This document shows, piece after piece, positions 40,053-49,464 of a stretch of DNA of 64,000 nt (position 1 is its first letter; each line of letters starts with the position of its first letter). The position numbers were made by a program, and so were the translations under genes. The notes beneath the pieces are model-generated. The model was not told the origin of the DNA and did not search any database. It saw only the letters and a program-made list of their open reading frames with translations. Location: contig DATDGX010000052.1 in assembly GCA_036521875.1 (NCBI GenBank), positions 10,570-74,569 on the forward strand, read 5' to 3'. This DNA is from DATDGX01 sp036521875. Lineage in GTDB: Bacteria > Desulfobacterota > Binatia > Binatales > Binataceae.

Positions 40053-41927
40053 CTAATCGACGCGATGCAGATCGGCGAGCAGTTCCGTGGCGCCGATATA
40101 GCCGACCTTGCGCTCGAACACCCGTCCGCGCGAGTCGATCAGCATTGTGGTCGGCACCCCCTGGATCGAGTACTTGCTGATCAGCGCCTCGTTGGCCTTG
40201 TCCTGCGCGGTGAGATTCGCGCGCAGCCGCACGAAGCGCGCCGCTTCTCTGACCACCGACGGATCGACGAAGGTCGAATGCTCCATCTCGCGGCACGGAA
40301 TACACCAGTCGGCGCTGAAATCGACCAGCACCGGCTTGCCCTTCGACGCCGCCGAATCGAGCCGCGCGGGATTGAAGGCCTCGAACTCGAGCGTCCGCTC
40401 CGGCGTGCGGCGCGCAGTTGTCATATAGATGAGCGCCAGGACCGCGGCCGCGCCAAGCGCCCATCGGAAGATCAGAAACGGGCGCCAGTTGCGGCCCACC
40501 GCGGTGATGAAGCCCAGGTAAATCGCGGCCATCGCGCCGTAGTAGGGCAGCATCCGCGTCATCAAATGATTGGGCAGCACCGGATCGAGGAAATAAATCG
40601 CAAGACCGATCAAGACGAAGCCGAATAGCTGCTCGACCCACGCGAGCCATTCGCCGGAGCGTGGCAGGCTTCGTATCGAGCCGGCCGCGAGCGCCAGCCC
40701 GATGTACGGAAGTCCCAGGCCAATCGCGAGCGTGAAAAACAGCGCGAAGCCGAACAGCGCGCTCTGGCTCCGCTCGACCATCAGCAGCAGCCCGAGCACG
40801 ATCGGCCCGATACACGGCGCCGCCACCACGCCCATCCCGAGGCCCATCAGCATCGAACCCGCGTAGCCGGGACGAGCAGCGCCCGCCCATTGCATCATGA
40901 ACTGCGGCGGCTGAATCGTGAACATCCCGAAGCAGGAGGCCGCCAGCGTCACCATCACCGCGGCGATCGCGACGAGCACCAACGGGTTCTGCAATGCCGC
41001 GCCGAAAATTCCGCCCGACAGCGCGACCGCGACTCCGACCGCCGAGAACATCAGCGCGATCCCCAGCACGTAGCAGATCGCGAGCACCCATATGTTACGC
41101 GGGCCGCCGCCCTGCCGGCCGAAGTACGCGATAGTGACGCCGACCAGCGGGTAGACGCACGGGGTCAGATTCAGCGCCATACCGCCCAGCAGCACGGCCA
41201 GGAAGCCGAGGAAGAGCCCGTGCTTCGCGAACACGCGCGCGAGCGTTTCGCCGGCGTCGTTGCCAGCGAGGCCGGCACCTGATGCGGTCGCGCTCGCAAC
41301 TGCACCGCCGAGGACTCCGCTTCCGCGACCGTCGGACGCGGCGAGCGTTCCGAGATCGACCGTCGAGCTGACCGAAGCCGGCTTCAGGCACATGTTGTCG
41401 TTGCAGGGCTGGTAGTCGATGGTGACGGTAAGGTTATGGCCGGGGCCGGTGCGGAAATCCGGGGCGACGGCGAGCGGTACCTCAAATGCGATCGCGCCGC
41501 CGAAGACCGAAAGCTTTTCGCCGCCCGAGAAATCGGGCTTTATCTCTTTCGCCTCGGGATACTTGATCGCGCCGGCTGCGATTCCTCCCGGCGCACTCAC
41601 GCGCAGCACGGTCGGGATGTAGTCCTCACTGAGCGGATGATTCGAGTTGATATGCCATCCGGCGAGAACCAGCGCGTCGACCTTGAGCACGCTGCTCGCG
41701 CCGGGCTCCAGCGGCCGCTCGAGGGTGATCGACCTGATGCCAACGATCTGGCCGGGCGACGCCGCCCACGCCGGAAGCGCGATTGTCGCGGCCAGCGCGA
41801 GCATCATGGCGGCGATCGCGATGGTCGCGATGTTCAGGGGGACGCGGATTAATTTTCGCGGCGCCGGCTCGCGCATCGCGCGGGTCATCGAATTAAAAGT
41901 GAATTCAGAAATCGAATCGGGAATCAT
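40053..41927 (-). CDS. dsbD: Thiol:disulfide interchange protein DsbD
   Basis: A 624-residue inner-membrane electron carrier with all three DsbD modules. After a signal/anchor (about 25-56) comes the periplasmic alpha domain with CNDNMCLKP (Cys pair near 175-180). The eight-helix membrane domain includes NLTPCVYPLVGVTIAYFG and ...GVVAAPCIGPIVLG, which carry the paired membrane cysteines. A C-terminal thioredoxin domain has DWCIPCREMEHS. It moves reducing power from cytosolic thioredoxin to periplasmic proteins, for example for cytochrome c maturation or disulfide isomerisation. The exact start is uncertain: ATGs at 41927, 41888 and 41876 all lack a good ribosome site. Confidence 0.95.
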   Translation of the reverse strand: MIPDSISEFTFNSMTRAMREPAPRKLIRVPLNIATIAIAAMMLALAATIALPAWAASPGQIVGIRSITLERPLEPGASSVLKVDALVLAGWHINSNHPLSEDYIPTVLRVSAPGGIAAGAIKYPEAKEIKPDFSGGEKLSVFGGAIAFEVPLAVAPDFRTGPGHNLTVTIDYQPCNDNMCLKPASVSSTVDLGTLAASDGRGSGVLGGAVASATASGAGLAGNDAGETLARVFAKHGLFLGFLAVLLGGMALNLTPCVYPLVGVTIAYFGRQGGGPRNIWVLAICYVLGIALMFSAVGVAVALSGGIFGAALQNPLVLVAIAAVMVTLAASCFGMFTIQPPQFMMQWAGAARPGYAGSMLMGLGMGVVAAPCIGPIVLGLLLMVERSQSALFGFALFFTLAIGLGLPYIGLALAAGSIRSLPRSGEWLAWVEQLFGFVLIGLAIYFLDPVLPNHLMTRMLPYYGAMAAIYLGFITAVGRNWRPFLIFRWALGAAAVLALIYMTTARRTPERTLEFEAFNPARLDSAASKGKPVLVDFSADWCIPCREMEHSTFVDPSVVREAARFVRLRANLTAQDKANEALISKYSIQGVPTTMLIDSRGRVFERKVGYIGATELLADLHRVD

Positions 41928-41987
41928 CGCTAGCTAGAACAATAGCAGTGCGGCCCCGGTTCCGCTCGCCGGCGAGCGCCGTATCGG

Positions 41988-43172
41988 CTAGCTGGCGGCG
42001 GAGGCCGACGAGTTTCCGTTGCTCGCCGAAAGCGGGACCGAGCCGACGATTTCAAGGCCATAGCCGGGCAGGTTGGCCAGCCGCGGCCTCGCGTCGGACA
42101 TGATGATCATCTTGCGCACGCCCATGTCGCGCACAATCTGCGCGCCGATTCCGTAGTCGCGGAAGTCGGCTTCGAAACCGCTCATCCGGGTGGTTGCGCG
42201 GCGCACCACGTGTCCCGAAGGGCCGTCGAGCTCGGCCGCGATCGCGTTCGATTCGCGTTTCAGATAGAGCAGCAAGCCCTCGCCGGCCGCCGCGATTTTT
42301 TCCATCGCGGAGCGCAGCAGGCCGCGCGTGTCGCGGTCCGCGTAGCCAAACACGTCGCCGGGCAGGTACTCGCGATGCACGCGGACCAGGATCGGCTTCG
42401 ACGAGTCGACCTTGCCCATCACCAGCACCAGGTGCTCGGTGTAGTCGACCAGGTTGCGATAAACGACCGCCGTGAAATCGCCGTACCGCGTGGGCAGGCG
42501 CGCCTCGGCGATCCGCACCACCATCGTCTCGTTGCGCAGCCGGTATTCGATGAGGTCGGCGACGGTAACGATCTTGAGGCCGTGCGCGCGCGCGAATTCG
42601 ACCAGGTCGTCGCGCCGCGCCATGGTGCCGTCTTCCTTTAGAATCTCGCAGATGACGCCGGCCGGCTTGAGCCCCGCCAGCCGCGACAAGTCCACCCCGC
42701 CTTCGGTCTGGCCGGTGCGCACCAGCACGCCGCCGTCGCGCGCGCGGAGCGGATAGACGTAGCCGGGAGTTTTGAACTCGGAGCCGCTGGCGTCTTCGCG
42801 CACCGCCTGAAGAATAGTTATCGCGCGATCGTGCGCGGAAATTCCCGAGCCTGACGCGCGCCGCGCCGTGATCGCGGTGGTGAACGCGGTGCCGAGCGGC
42901 GCCTGATTGTCGCCGACCATCATGCTGAGCCCGAGCCGATCGATGCGGTCGCCCGACATCGGCAGACAGATCAACCCGCGCCCATGCGTGGCCATGAAGT
43001 TGATCGCCTCGGGCGTGACTTTCTCGGCGGCCATGCAGAGGTCGCCCTCGTTCTCGCGCTGCTCGTCATCCATCAGGATGAGCATGTGGCCGCGGCGGGT
43101 TTCCTCGAGCGCTTCCTCCACCGAGATGAAGGGCGCCTTGGCTCTTGCGCGAGGGGTTATTTCACCGAACAT
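41988..43172 (-). CDS. ribB: 3,4-dihydroxy-2-butanone-4-phosphate synthase with degenerate GTP cyclohydrolase II domain
   Basis: A 394-residue RibBA-shaped protein. The N-terminal RibB half (about 15-212) is intact: MDDEQRENEGDL near 34-45, THGRGLICLPMS, and ISAHDRAITI. The C-terminal RibA-like half (about 215-375) has lost its active site. HREYLPGD replaces HSECLTGD (Tyr269 for the first zinc Cys), Arg280 and Thr282 stand where the other two zinc Cys should be, and the R-Q-E-G-R-G-I-G-L motif is K-R-E-S-N-A. It should make dihydroxybutanone phosphate for riboflavin but not open GTP. This matches the RibBX type described in Proteobacteria. A separate RibA must exist elsewhere. No FMN riboswitch is evident upstream. 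Confidence 0.9.
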   Translation of the reverse strand: MFGEITPRARAKAPFISVEEALEETRRGHMLILMDDEQRENEGDLCMAAEKVTPEAINFMATHGRGLICLPMSGDRIDRLGLSMMVGDNQAPLGTAFTTAITARRASGSGISAHDRAITILQAVREDASGSEFKTPGYVYPLRARDGGVLVRTGQTEGGVDLSRLAGLKPAGVICEILKEDGTMARRDDLVEFARAHGLKIVTVADLIEYRLRNETMVVRIAEARLPTRYGDFTAVVYRNLVDYTEHLVLVMGKVDSSKPILVRVHREYLPGDVFGYADRDTRGLLRSAMEKIAAAGEGLLLYLKRESNAIAAELDGPSGHVVRRATTRMSGFEADFRDYGIGAQIVRDMGVRKMIIMSDARPRLANLPGYGLEIVGSVPLSASNGNSSASAAS

Positions 43173-43371
43173 GATTTATTTCACCGAACTCGACTGGTTG
43201 CCGGCCGCGGATCTGGCTCGCGTTCCGAAAGCGTCTCGCTCGCATCTGGATTCTACATCCGTCCGGAGCACTTAGTGAACCCCCGCGAGGCAGCCGGAAA
43301 GGCTCCTTGGTGCGCTGCAAAACCTTTGTACAGCCTCTTCTCAAGACGCCGCGAAGCGGTATTCTCGCTGC

Positions 43372-44196
43372 GTGACCGACCAACCCCAGCTCCGCAAAGC
43401 CGTTTTGCTCGCGGCCGGGCGCGGCACCCGGCTCGGCGCGCTTACCGCACATACGCCAAAGCCGATGCTCGAAGTCGCGGGCGCGCCGATCATCGAACAT
43501 ATAGTGTCCGGACTCGCGGAGGCGGGCGTCGCGGAATTTGTCATCGTTACGGGGCACCTTGCGAGGCAGGTCGAGTCGTGGTGCGCGAGTTACGCACGCG
43601 CGCATCGCAGCGTGCGCATCGCGGCCGTGCGCCAGGAAAAGCGCGACGGCACCGGCGGCGCGATGCTGGCCGCGATGCGCCGGGTCGCGAGCGAGGCGCG
43701 CTTCCTGTTCGGATGGGGCGACGTGCTGATGGATCGCGCGAACTATCCGCGCTTCCTGGTCCGCGCGCGCACCGAGCAATACGACCTGATGCTCGCGGTG
43801 AATCGGGTGCGCGACCCTTACCGCGGCGCCGCCGTGTACGTCACGCCAGACATGCGCGTGGAGCGAATCGTTGAGAAGCCGATGCAGGGCGCGTCGACTA
43901 CCACCTGGAACAATGCAGGGCTGTTCGCGGCGGGTCCAAGTCTGTTCGATTATCTCAAGCGCCTCAAGCGCTCGCCGCGCGGCGAGCTGGAGCTTCCCGC
44001 CGCGATCGAAATGATGATCGCGGAGGGCCGGCTGGTGCGCGCGGTCGACACGCGCGGATTCTGGAGCGACGTCGGCACGCCCGAGGACCTTGCGAAAGCT
44101 CGCGAACGTTTCAGGCCGCAATCCGCGGAGCAGCCGCGCGCCGCGAATGGCGGCAATGCAGGGCAGGCCGGTAAGGCAGACAAAATAAAAGAATAA
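43372..44196 (+). CDS. Sugar-1-phosphate nucleotidyltransferase
   Basis: A 274-residue NTP-transferase of the GlmU/RmlA/MurU superfamily. The start motif KAVLLAAGRGTRLGAL with HTPKPMLEVAGAPIIEHI binds the nucleotide and phosphates. FGWGDVLMD carries the metal Asp, and FWSDVGTPEDLAKAR is the usual C-terminal signature. There is no left-handed helix acyltransferase domain. It should couple NTP to a sugar-1-phosphate; which base and sugar cannot be decided. It begins with GTG at 43372, and its stop overlaps the galactokinase ATG (TAATG), so it may act on galactose-1-phosphate made by that kinase, which is inference. Confidence 0.88.
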   Translation: MTDQPQLRKAVLLAAGRGTRLGALTAHTPKPMLEVAGAPIIEHIVSGLAEAGVAEFVIVTGHLARQVESWCASYARAHRSVRIAAVRQEKRDGTGGAMLAAMRRVASEARFLFGWGDVLMDRANYPRFLVRARTEQYDLMLAVNRVRDPYRGAAVYVTPDMRVERIVEKPMQGASTTTWNNAGLFAAGPSLFDYLKRLKRSPRGELELPAAIEMMIAEGRLVRAVDTRGFWSDVGTPEDLAKARERFRPQSAEQPRAANGGNAGQAGKADKIKE

Positions 44197-45614
44197 TGGA
44201 CGGCGACGGCTGGGATAGCGGCGAGCTCGAACGCGCGGGCGCGCTCGCGCGCCAGGTGCGTGCGGTAGCGGGCGCCGACGCGAGGCTGTTCGCGATTCGC
44301 GCGCCCGGCCGTGTCAATTTGATCGGCGAGCACACCGACTACAGCGGACTGCCGGTGCTGCCGGTGGCGATCGATCGCGCGACCATAATCGTCGCGGCAG
44401 CGAACGCGGCGCGCGAGATCGAAATTCACAACGCCGATCCCGCCTATCCAGCGCGCCGCTTCCGAATCGAGCGCCAGATTCCGCCCTACGCGGTCCCGGA
44501 CTGGGCGAACTACGTGAAGGCTGCAGTGCAAGGTGTGATCGATTATTTTGCTGCGCGCGGCGCCGGCGTCGCGGGTCTTGGTGGCGCGACGATGGCGCTC
44601 GACAGCCGCGTGCCGCCGACCGCGGGGGTCTCGTCGTCGGCCGCGCTGACGGTCGCGTCCGCGCTCGCATTCATGGCCGTCAACGCACTCGAACTCGCGC
44701 CGCTCGAGACGGCTGCGATGGTGGCGCGCAGCGAATGGTACGTGGGTACGCGCGCGGGCGGGATGGATCAGGCCGCATCCCTCCTCGGACAGCGCGACCA
44801 CGCGCTGTTCATCGAGTTCGAGCCGCTCCGGGTGCGGGCGGTCAAGATGCCGGCCGACGCGGCGCTGCTGGTCGCCGACAGCCGCGAGGTCGCCGACAAA
44901 TCGGGCAAGGTGCGCGCCGAGTATAATCGCCGCGTCGTCGAATGCGCGCTCGGGGCGCGAATCCTCGCGCGCGCACTCAGGTTTGACGGCGTGCGGATTC
45001 TGGGCGACGTGGTGCGCAAGTTCGATCAACAGCCTGACCGCGAGTTCGATCAAGGTGCCGCCGACGACCTGGTGCGCACGCTCGCAGCGAGCGCGCCCGC
45101 ATCGCTCGGTGCCGACCTCGTCGCGGCGGCGGGAATCCTGGAGGTCCCGCGCGAGCAGCTGGCGGCTGAGTTGCTCGGCACCGGCGCGAACCGAATTGTG
45201 CTCGACGAGCAGCGGCCGCTCGAAGTGCTCCGCCGCGCGCGTCACGTGCTCGGCGAGACCGCGCGCGTGATCCACGCGGCCGCGGCGCTCGAGGCAGGCC
45301 GGCTCGACGAGATGGGCGCGCTGATGAACGCCTCGCACGCGAGTCTCGCGGACGACTTCGAGTGCAGTACCGCGCGCCTCGATGCGATGGTCGCATGCGC
45401 GCGGCGCGGCGGCGCGCTTGGCGCGCGGCTCACCGGCGCGGGCTTCGGCGGATCGATCGTCGCGATGTGCCGGGCGGCCGACGTCGCACGCGTAACTGAC
45501 GCGCTCGATCGCGGCTACTACGCGGCGCTCACGCCCGCGGTGCCGGCAGCGGCCTCGCGAGCCGTGCTCCATGCAGGAGCCGGCGCCGGCGTCATCGAGC
45601 TCTCAGCAGTATAA
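44196..45614 (+). CDS. galK: Galactokinase / GHMP-family sugar kinase
   Basis: A 472-residue GHMP kinase. The galactokinase signature GRVNLIGEHTDYSG near residue 38, the ATP-binding PPTAGVSSSAAL near 147, GGMDQAASLLGQ and GARLTGAGFGGSIVA are all present. It phosphorylates galactose or a related sugar at C1. It is about 90 residues longer than E. coli GalK (382), mainly through an insertion between the MDQ and C-terminal motifs. No galT or galE is adjacent; instead it is coupled to a nucleotidyltransferase upstream and converges with an alpha-galactosidase. The symbol reflects family, and a related sugar such as arabinose cannot be excluded. Confidence 0.85.
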   Translation: MDGDGWDSGELERAGALARQVRAVAGADARLFAIRAPGRVNLIGEHTDYSGLPVLPVAIDRATIIVAAANAAREIEIHNADPAYPARRFRIERQIPPYAVPDWANYVKAAVQGVIDYFAARGAGVAGLGGATMALDSRVPPTAGVSSSAALTVASALAFMAVNALELAPLETAAMVARSEWYVGTRAGGMDQAASLLGQRDHALFIEFEPLRVRAVKMPADAALLVADSREVADKSGKVRAEYNRRVVECALGARILARALRFDGVRILGDVVRKFDQQPDREFDQGAADDLVRTLAASAPASLGADLVAAAGILEVPREQLAAELLGTGANRIVLDEQRPLEVLRRARHVLGETARVIHAAAALEAGRLDEMGALMNASHASLADDFECSTARLDAMVACARRGGALGARLTGAGFGGSIVAMCRAADVARVTDALDRGYYAALTPAVPAAASRAVLHAGAGAGVIELSAV

Positions 45615-45652
45615 GTAGTGTTCGGGTGCCGCGCTAAGTTCGGATGCGCGCG

Positions 45653-47575
45653 CTAGTTTCTGATCCGGATGGTTCGCGCGGCATGCGGCGGAATCTCGAT
45701 CGAATCGCCCAGCGCGTGCTCCGCGCCGCCGAAATCGCGCTGCGTCATTTTTCCAACTCCGAGTCGCAAGTCAAAAAGCCGGATGCGCTGACGCGACGCG
45801 CCCAGATTCAGGAGCATCGCGAGAGCACCGTCGCGCATCGGCTTCACCAGCCCGCGAATCGCGCCGGAGGTCATCAGATCGAGCGCAAGCACCGGCTCGC
45901 TTGCCGCATCGTCATCAACTTCAGCGCCGAGCGCCGCGACTGCGCGATACAGCGCGCCTGCCTCGCGCTCGAGCAGCGCCATGTCGTCCGAGATGAGCAG
46001 CATCCCGCCGCTCGCGGCGATCGTCGCGGCCAGCGCGCCGCGCTCCTCGGCGGTCAAGCGCGTCTGCCGCGCGCGCAGCATCAGGCAGTCTGGATCGTTG
46101 AGCCAGAGCCGCCGATGCATGAAGCTGCGCGCGACGATCGCATCGAGGGCCGCGGCGGTGGCCGGCTCGCTCGCGCCCGATCGCGCGTCCCAGTAGGGCG
46201 CGACGTCGGGTCCGATGCGCATCCCATCGACGATTCCGACCGCCGGCCCCAGCGGACATCCGCATCCCAGGATGAACGCGTCGTCGCCGGCGCCGCGGCG
46301 AATCGCCTCGAGCCCGGCGCGCAGCATCTCGGCGCGCGTGAAGCTCGCGTCGTGGCGAATGCCCTGCGCGGCGGCGGCGTAGAGAAAATCGAGTTTCAAA
46401 TATGAGTAGCCGAACTCATGCACCAGCTTCGCGAAGAGCTGCTCGTGATGCGCGCGCAACTCCGGATTGCCCGCGTCGAGCGCGTAAGCGAAGGCATCTT
46501 GCCCGGTGGTCCAGTTGGTGTTGTACGCGGCGCGGACCGGATCTCCGGAACTGTGCATGATGAACCAGTCCGGATGCTCGCGCATCAGGCGCGAGTCGCG
46601 CGCGGCGAGAAACGGCGCGCTCCAGATTCCCGCGCGGAAACCGGCGCCGCGGATTTCATCGGCGAGCGCTTTCAGTCCGCTCGGGAACTTCGCGTTGGTC
46701 GAATCCCAATCGCCAAGCGCCGACTGAAAGCCGTCGTCGAGCTGGACGACCTCGATCGGAAACTCGGAGCGCATCGCGGCGAGCGATCTGATGTTCGCGC
46801 GCATCGCGTCTTCCGTGATGGCGTGGAAGTAGTGATACCAGGAGCACCATCCGCGCTGGTACGGTGCGTCGATGCGCGCGTGCATCGCGGCGCCGAGCAT
46901 CGCGGCCCAGCGCGCGGCGAGCCGCGCCGCGGACTCATCGGCGCGCGCGAAGTAGAGCGGCTCCATGGCGCGAGTCGCGCCCGGCGCCAGCGTGACGCCG
47001 TCGAGAATCGCGCGCGCGCGAATCGTGTCGGGCGCGAGCATCGTGACGGTGGTGAGCGCCGCGGCGCCGCCGATGAATCCCGCGAGCATCCGCTCGCGAC
47101 CGCCATCGGTCTCGACGATCGCGAACAGTTCCGAGGTCGCCGCTTCGGGAGCCTCGGGCGGGCGGGCGGTTTCGCTCTGATGGCTGAGGGCGACCAGGTT
47201 GACACGCACCGGGGACGGCGCCGCGCCGCTACGATCTCGATGGCTCCCAGAGCCAACGTCCACTGCTCGCGAGGCGCTCCACGACTGATAGCCATGTTTG
47301 AACATCCGCGTCCGCCGGGTTGACGCGAGGCCGGTCGCCAGCTCGAAGCATGCCGCTTCGAGCCGTATAGGCGCCGCGCCGCGATTGGTGACCCGGCTCC
47401 GCACCACTACGCCCTGCTGAGCGTGCTCGAGGTGCGCGCCGAGCGTGACGCCCGCGTGCGTCACCGTCTGCTCCGCTGAACTGCCGGCGCCGGCCGCATC
47501 GGGATCGATCGCCAGCGGTGATGCCGGCGCGCCCGCGAAATCCGCGAAGCGCAGTTCGATTCGCGAGAGCTTCAC
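45653..47575 (-). CDS. Alpha-galactosidase (GH36/melibiase-like)
   Basis: A 640-residue clan GH-D glycosidase. The catalytic barrel starts near residue 235 (RGWCSWYHYFHAIT). VVQLDDGFQSALGDW is the substrate-binding strand, Asp396 in YLKLDFLYA is the nucleophile, and Asp457 in RIGPDVAPYW is the acid/base. About 230 N-terminal residues form the usual beta-sandwich. There is no signal peptide, so it probably acts in the cytosol on imported oligosaccharides. It converges with galactokinase 38 bp away, so released galactose could be phosphorylated at once. The start is GTG 47575, with only a weak upstream site. Confidence 0.88.
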   Translation of the reverse strand: MKLSRIELRFADFAGAPASPLAIDPDAAGAGSSAEQTVTHAGVTLGAHLEHAQQGVVVRSRVTNRGAAPIRLEAACFELATGLASTRRTRMFKHGYQSWSASRAVDVGSGSHRDRSGAAPSPVRVNLVALSHQSETARPPEAPEAATSELFAIVETDGGRERMLAGFIGGAAALTTVTMLAPDTIRARAILDGVTLAPGATRAMEPLYFARADESAARLAARWAAMLGAAMHARIDAPYQRGWCSWYHYFHAITEDAMRANIRSLAAMRSEFPIEVVQLDDGFQSALGDWDSTNAKFPSGLKALADEIRGAGFRAGIWSAPFLAARDSRLMREHPDWFIMHSSGDPVRAAYNTNWTTGQDAFAYALDAGNPELRAHHEQLFAKLVHEFGYSYLKLDFLYAAAAQGIRHDASFTRAEMLRAGLEAIRRGAGDDAFILGCGCPLGPAVGIVDGMRIGPDVAPYWDARSGASEPATAAALDAIVARSFMHRRLWLNDPDCLMLRARQTRLTAEERGALAATIAASGGMLLISDDMALLEREAGALYRAVAALGAEVDDDAASEPVLALDLMTSGAIRGLVKPMRDGALAMLLNLGASRQRIRLFDLRLGVGKMTQRDFGGAEHALGDSIEIPPHAARTIRIRN

Positions 47576-49085
47576 GCCGCCAGCGTCGCAGAGCAGTCAT
47601 GCCGCGGCAAGCCGCGCGCAAGCACTCGCACGGCTAATCTGGCTCTGGCAAACTGGAATTGTCCCCATCCAAGGAGCGATCGCGATCGACACGGTACCCG
47701 AGATCGAGGCCGTCGAGGCCGAGCAAGACATCGCACCCAACGCCGACGGCTGGACCGGTCCGCTGACGGCGTTCCGCGCGATGCGCCATCGGAACTTCCG
47801 CCTGTTCTTCGCCGGCCAGCTCGTCTCGCTCATCGGCACCTGGATGCAGATGGTCGCGCAGGCGTGGCTGGTGCTGAAGCTCACCAACTCGCCGCTGATG
47901 CTCGGGGTGGTCGCGTTCGCCGGCTACTTTCCGATCGTGCTGGTGTCGCTGTTCGCGGGCGTGGTGGTCGATCACGTCGACCGCCGCCGGCTCATCATCG
48001 CCGCGCAGATCATCCTGATGACGAGCGCGTTCGTCCTTTCGGCGCTGACCTGGACCGGCGTGGTGCGGGTCGAGTACGTGATCATGCTGGCCGCGATCAA
48101 CGGCCTGGTGAGCTCGTTCGACATGCCGGGGCGGCAGGCCTTCGTGGTCGAGATGGTGACGCGCGAGGACCTGCCCAACGCGATCGCGATGAACTCGATG
48201 ATCTTCAACGGCGCGCGGATGGTCGGTCCCGCGGTCGCCGGCTTGTCGATCGCGGTGATCGGCGTGGCGCCGTGCTTTTTCTTAAACGGGGTGAGCTACC
48301 TGGCGGTCATCTGGAGCCTGCTGCAGATGGATACTCCGCGCCGCGAGCGCAGCGAGTTCGGCGCCGCGATGTTCCTGCGGATGCGCGAAGGCCTCAACTA
48401 CGTCTGGGGGCATCGCCCGACTTTCTACCTGATGCTGCTGGTCGCGATTAACTCGGGCTTCGGGATGCAGTACACGGTGCTGGTCCCGATGTTCGCGCGC
48501 GACCTGCTGCACAGCGGCGCGCGCGGCTACGGGTTCCTGATGGCGGTGCAGGGGTTCGGCGCGGTGTTGGCGGCGATCGTGATGAACTCGCGCTCGCAGG
48601 CGCCGCGCGCGCTGCGGCAGAACCTGGTGTTCGGAATTTTCTGTTCCGCGGCTTCGATCGCGGTGTTCGGGCTCTCGCATTCGATGTGGCTCTCGATGCT
48701 AGCGCAGGCGTTGATCGGCGTGGGCCTGATGCATCACATGGTCACCACCAACACGATGCTGCAGCTATTCGTGTCCGACGAGTTGCGCGGCCGCGTGATG
48801 AGCATCTACACGATGTCGTTCATCGGCACCGCGCCGATCGGCAGCCTGGAGGTCGGCTACGTAGGCGAGCATTTCGGCCCGCGCCTGGCGGTGCTGATTT
48901 GCTCGGGCTTCTCGCTGCTATGCGGTTGTCTGCTACTGACGCGGCTCAAGATGTTCGCGGCAGCGCAGGCGGAAACGCTGGCCGCGACGACGGCGCCAGC
49001 GCACGCGAGAGACGGTCGGGGCCCCAATGGCGAGGCGGAATCGATCCGCCCCGAACCGCCCCTGATCCGCGAAGTCGTGGACTGA
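47445..49085 (+). CDS. MFS transporter (EntS/DUF894-like), start unresolved
   Basis: An MFS protein with about 12 helices; homology begins near FRAMRHRNFRLFFAGQLVSLIGTWMQ (split: AMRHRNFRLFFAG, SLIGTWMQ). GVVVDHVDRRRLI is the loop 2-3 signature. The longest frame (546 residues) begins at GTG 47445, inside the divergent alpha-galactosidase gene, and its first 80 residues are unlike an MFS N terminus. A strong AAGGAG at 47671-47676 is followed 8 nt later by an in-frame ATC at 47685, and no ATG/GTG/TTG follows until 47781. The real start is probably near 47685. It likely exports a small hydrophobic compound. The last 204 bp are repeated at 51826-52029. Confidence 0.85.
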   Translation: MTPACVTVCSAELPAPAASGSIASGDAGAPAKSAKRSSIRESFTPPASQSSHAAASRAQALARLIWLWQTGIVPIQGAIAIDTVPEIEAVEAEQDIAPNADGWTGPLTAFRAMRHRNFRLFFAGQLVSLIGTWMQMVAQAWLVLKLTNSPLMLGVVAFAGYFPIVLVSLFAGVVVDHVDRRRLIIAAQIILMTSAFVLSALTWTGVVRVEYVIMLAAINGLVSSFDMPGRQAFVVEMVTREDLPNAIAMNSMIFNGARMVGPAVAGLSIAVIGVAPCFFLNGVSYLAVIWSLLQMDTPRRERSEFGAAMFLRMREGLNYVWGHRPTFYLMLLVAINSGFGMQYTVLVPMFARDLLHSGARGYGFLMAVQGFGAVLAAIVMNSRSQAPRALRQNLVFGIFCSAASIAVFGLSHSMWLSMLAQALIGVGLMHHMVTTNTMLQLFVSDELRGRVMSIYTMSFIGTAPIGSLEVGYVGEHFGPRLAVLICSGFSLLCGCLLLTRLKMFAAAQAETLAATTAPAHARDGRGPNGEAESIRPEPPLIREVVD

Positions 49086-49464
49086 CGCGACTCTTCGCAG
49101 GAGCGCGACGAGCGCGTGCTAACGACAGTCCAAGGCGGTTAGGTTGGCCTGCAGATATTGCTGCAGCGATGATCTTGCGCCGTCGTTCAAGATTTGCGCC
49201 GCGGATTTCGAATTGGGTACCGGCTGCGGGATAGTTTCGCGAGATACTGAATACCGACTCGGAAGTTTACGGAGGGTCGAAGGTGGGAATCTTGGCGGCG
49301 TTCAATCGCAGGCGATATCATCACACGGCCTACGGCGTTCTATCGCGATCGAGGTGCCGCCGCTCGCGGTAGTCTATTTCGCCTTGCCCTAGGGCCCTGA
49401 CCATCATGCGACGCGATGGGATCGGTGATGGAGTGCTATGGCGCGATGGAACGCGTTGGGCGCC
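49086..49464. other. Intergenic stretch at the left edge of the accessory region
   Basis: No gene is convincing here. Open frames lack ribosome sites. A CTGCAG hexamer occurs twice around a 6-nt loop near 49151-49168. This is the transition from the GC-rich backbone to the lower-GC insertion on the right. Confidence 0.5.

Noticed and set aside
43173..43371. FMN riboswitch upstream of ribB
   Set aside because: The conserved RFN-element blocks are not recognisable in this 199-bp region.
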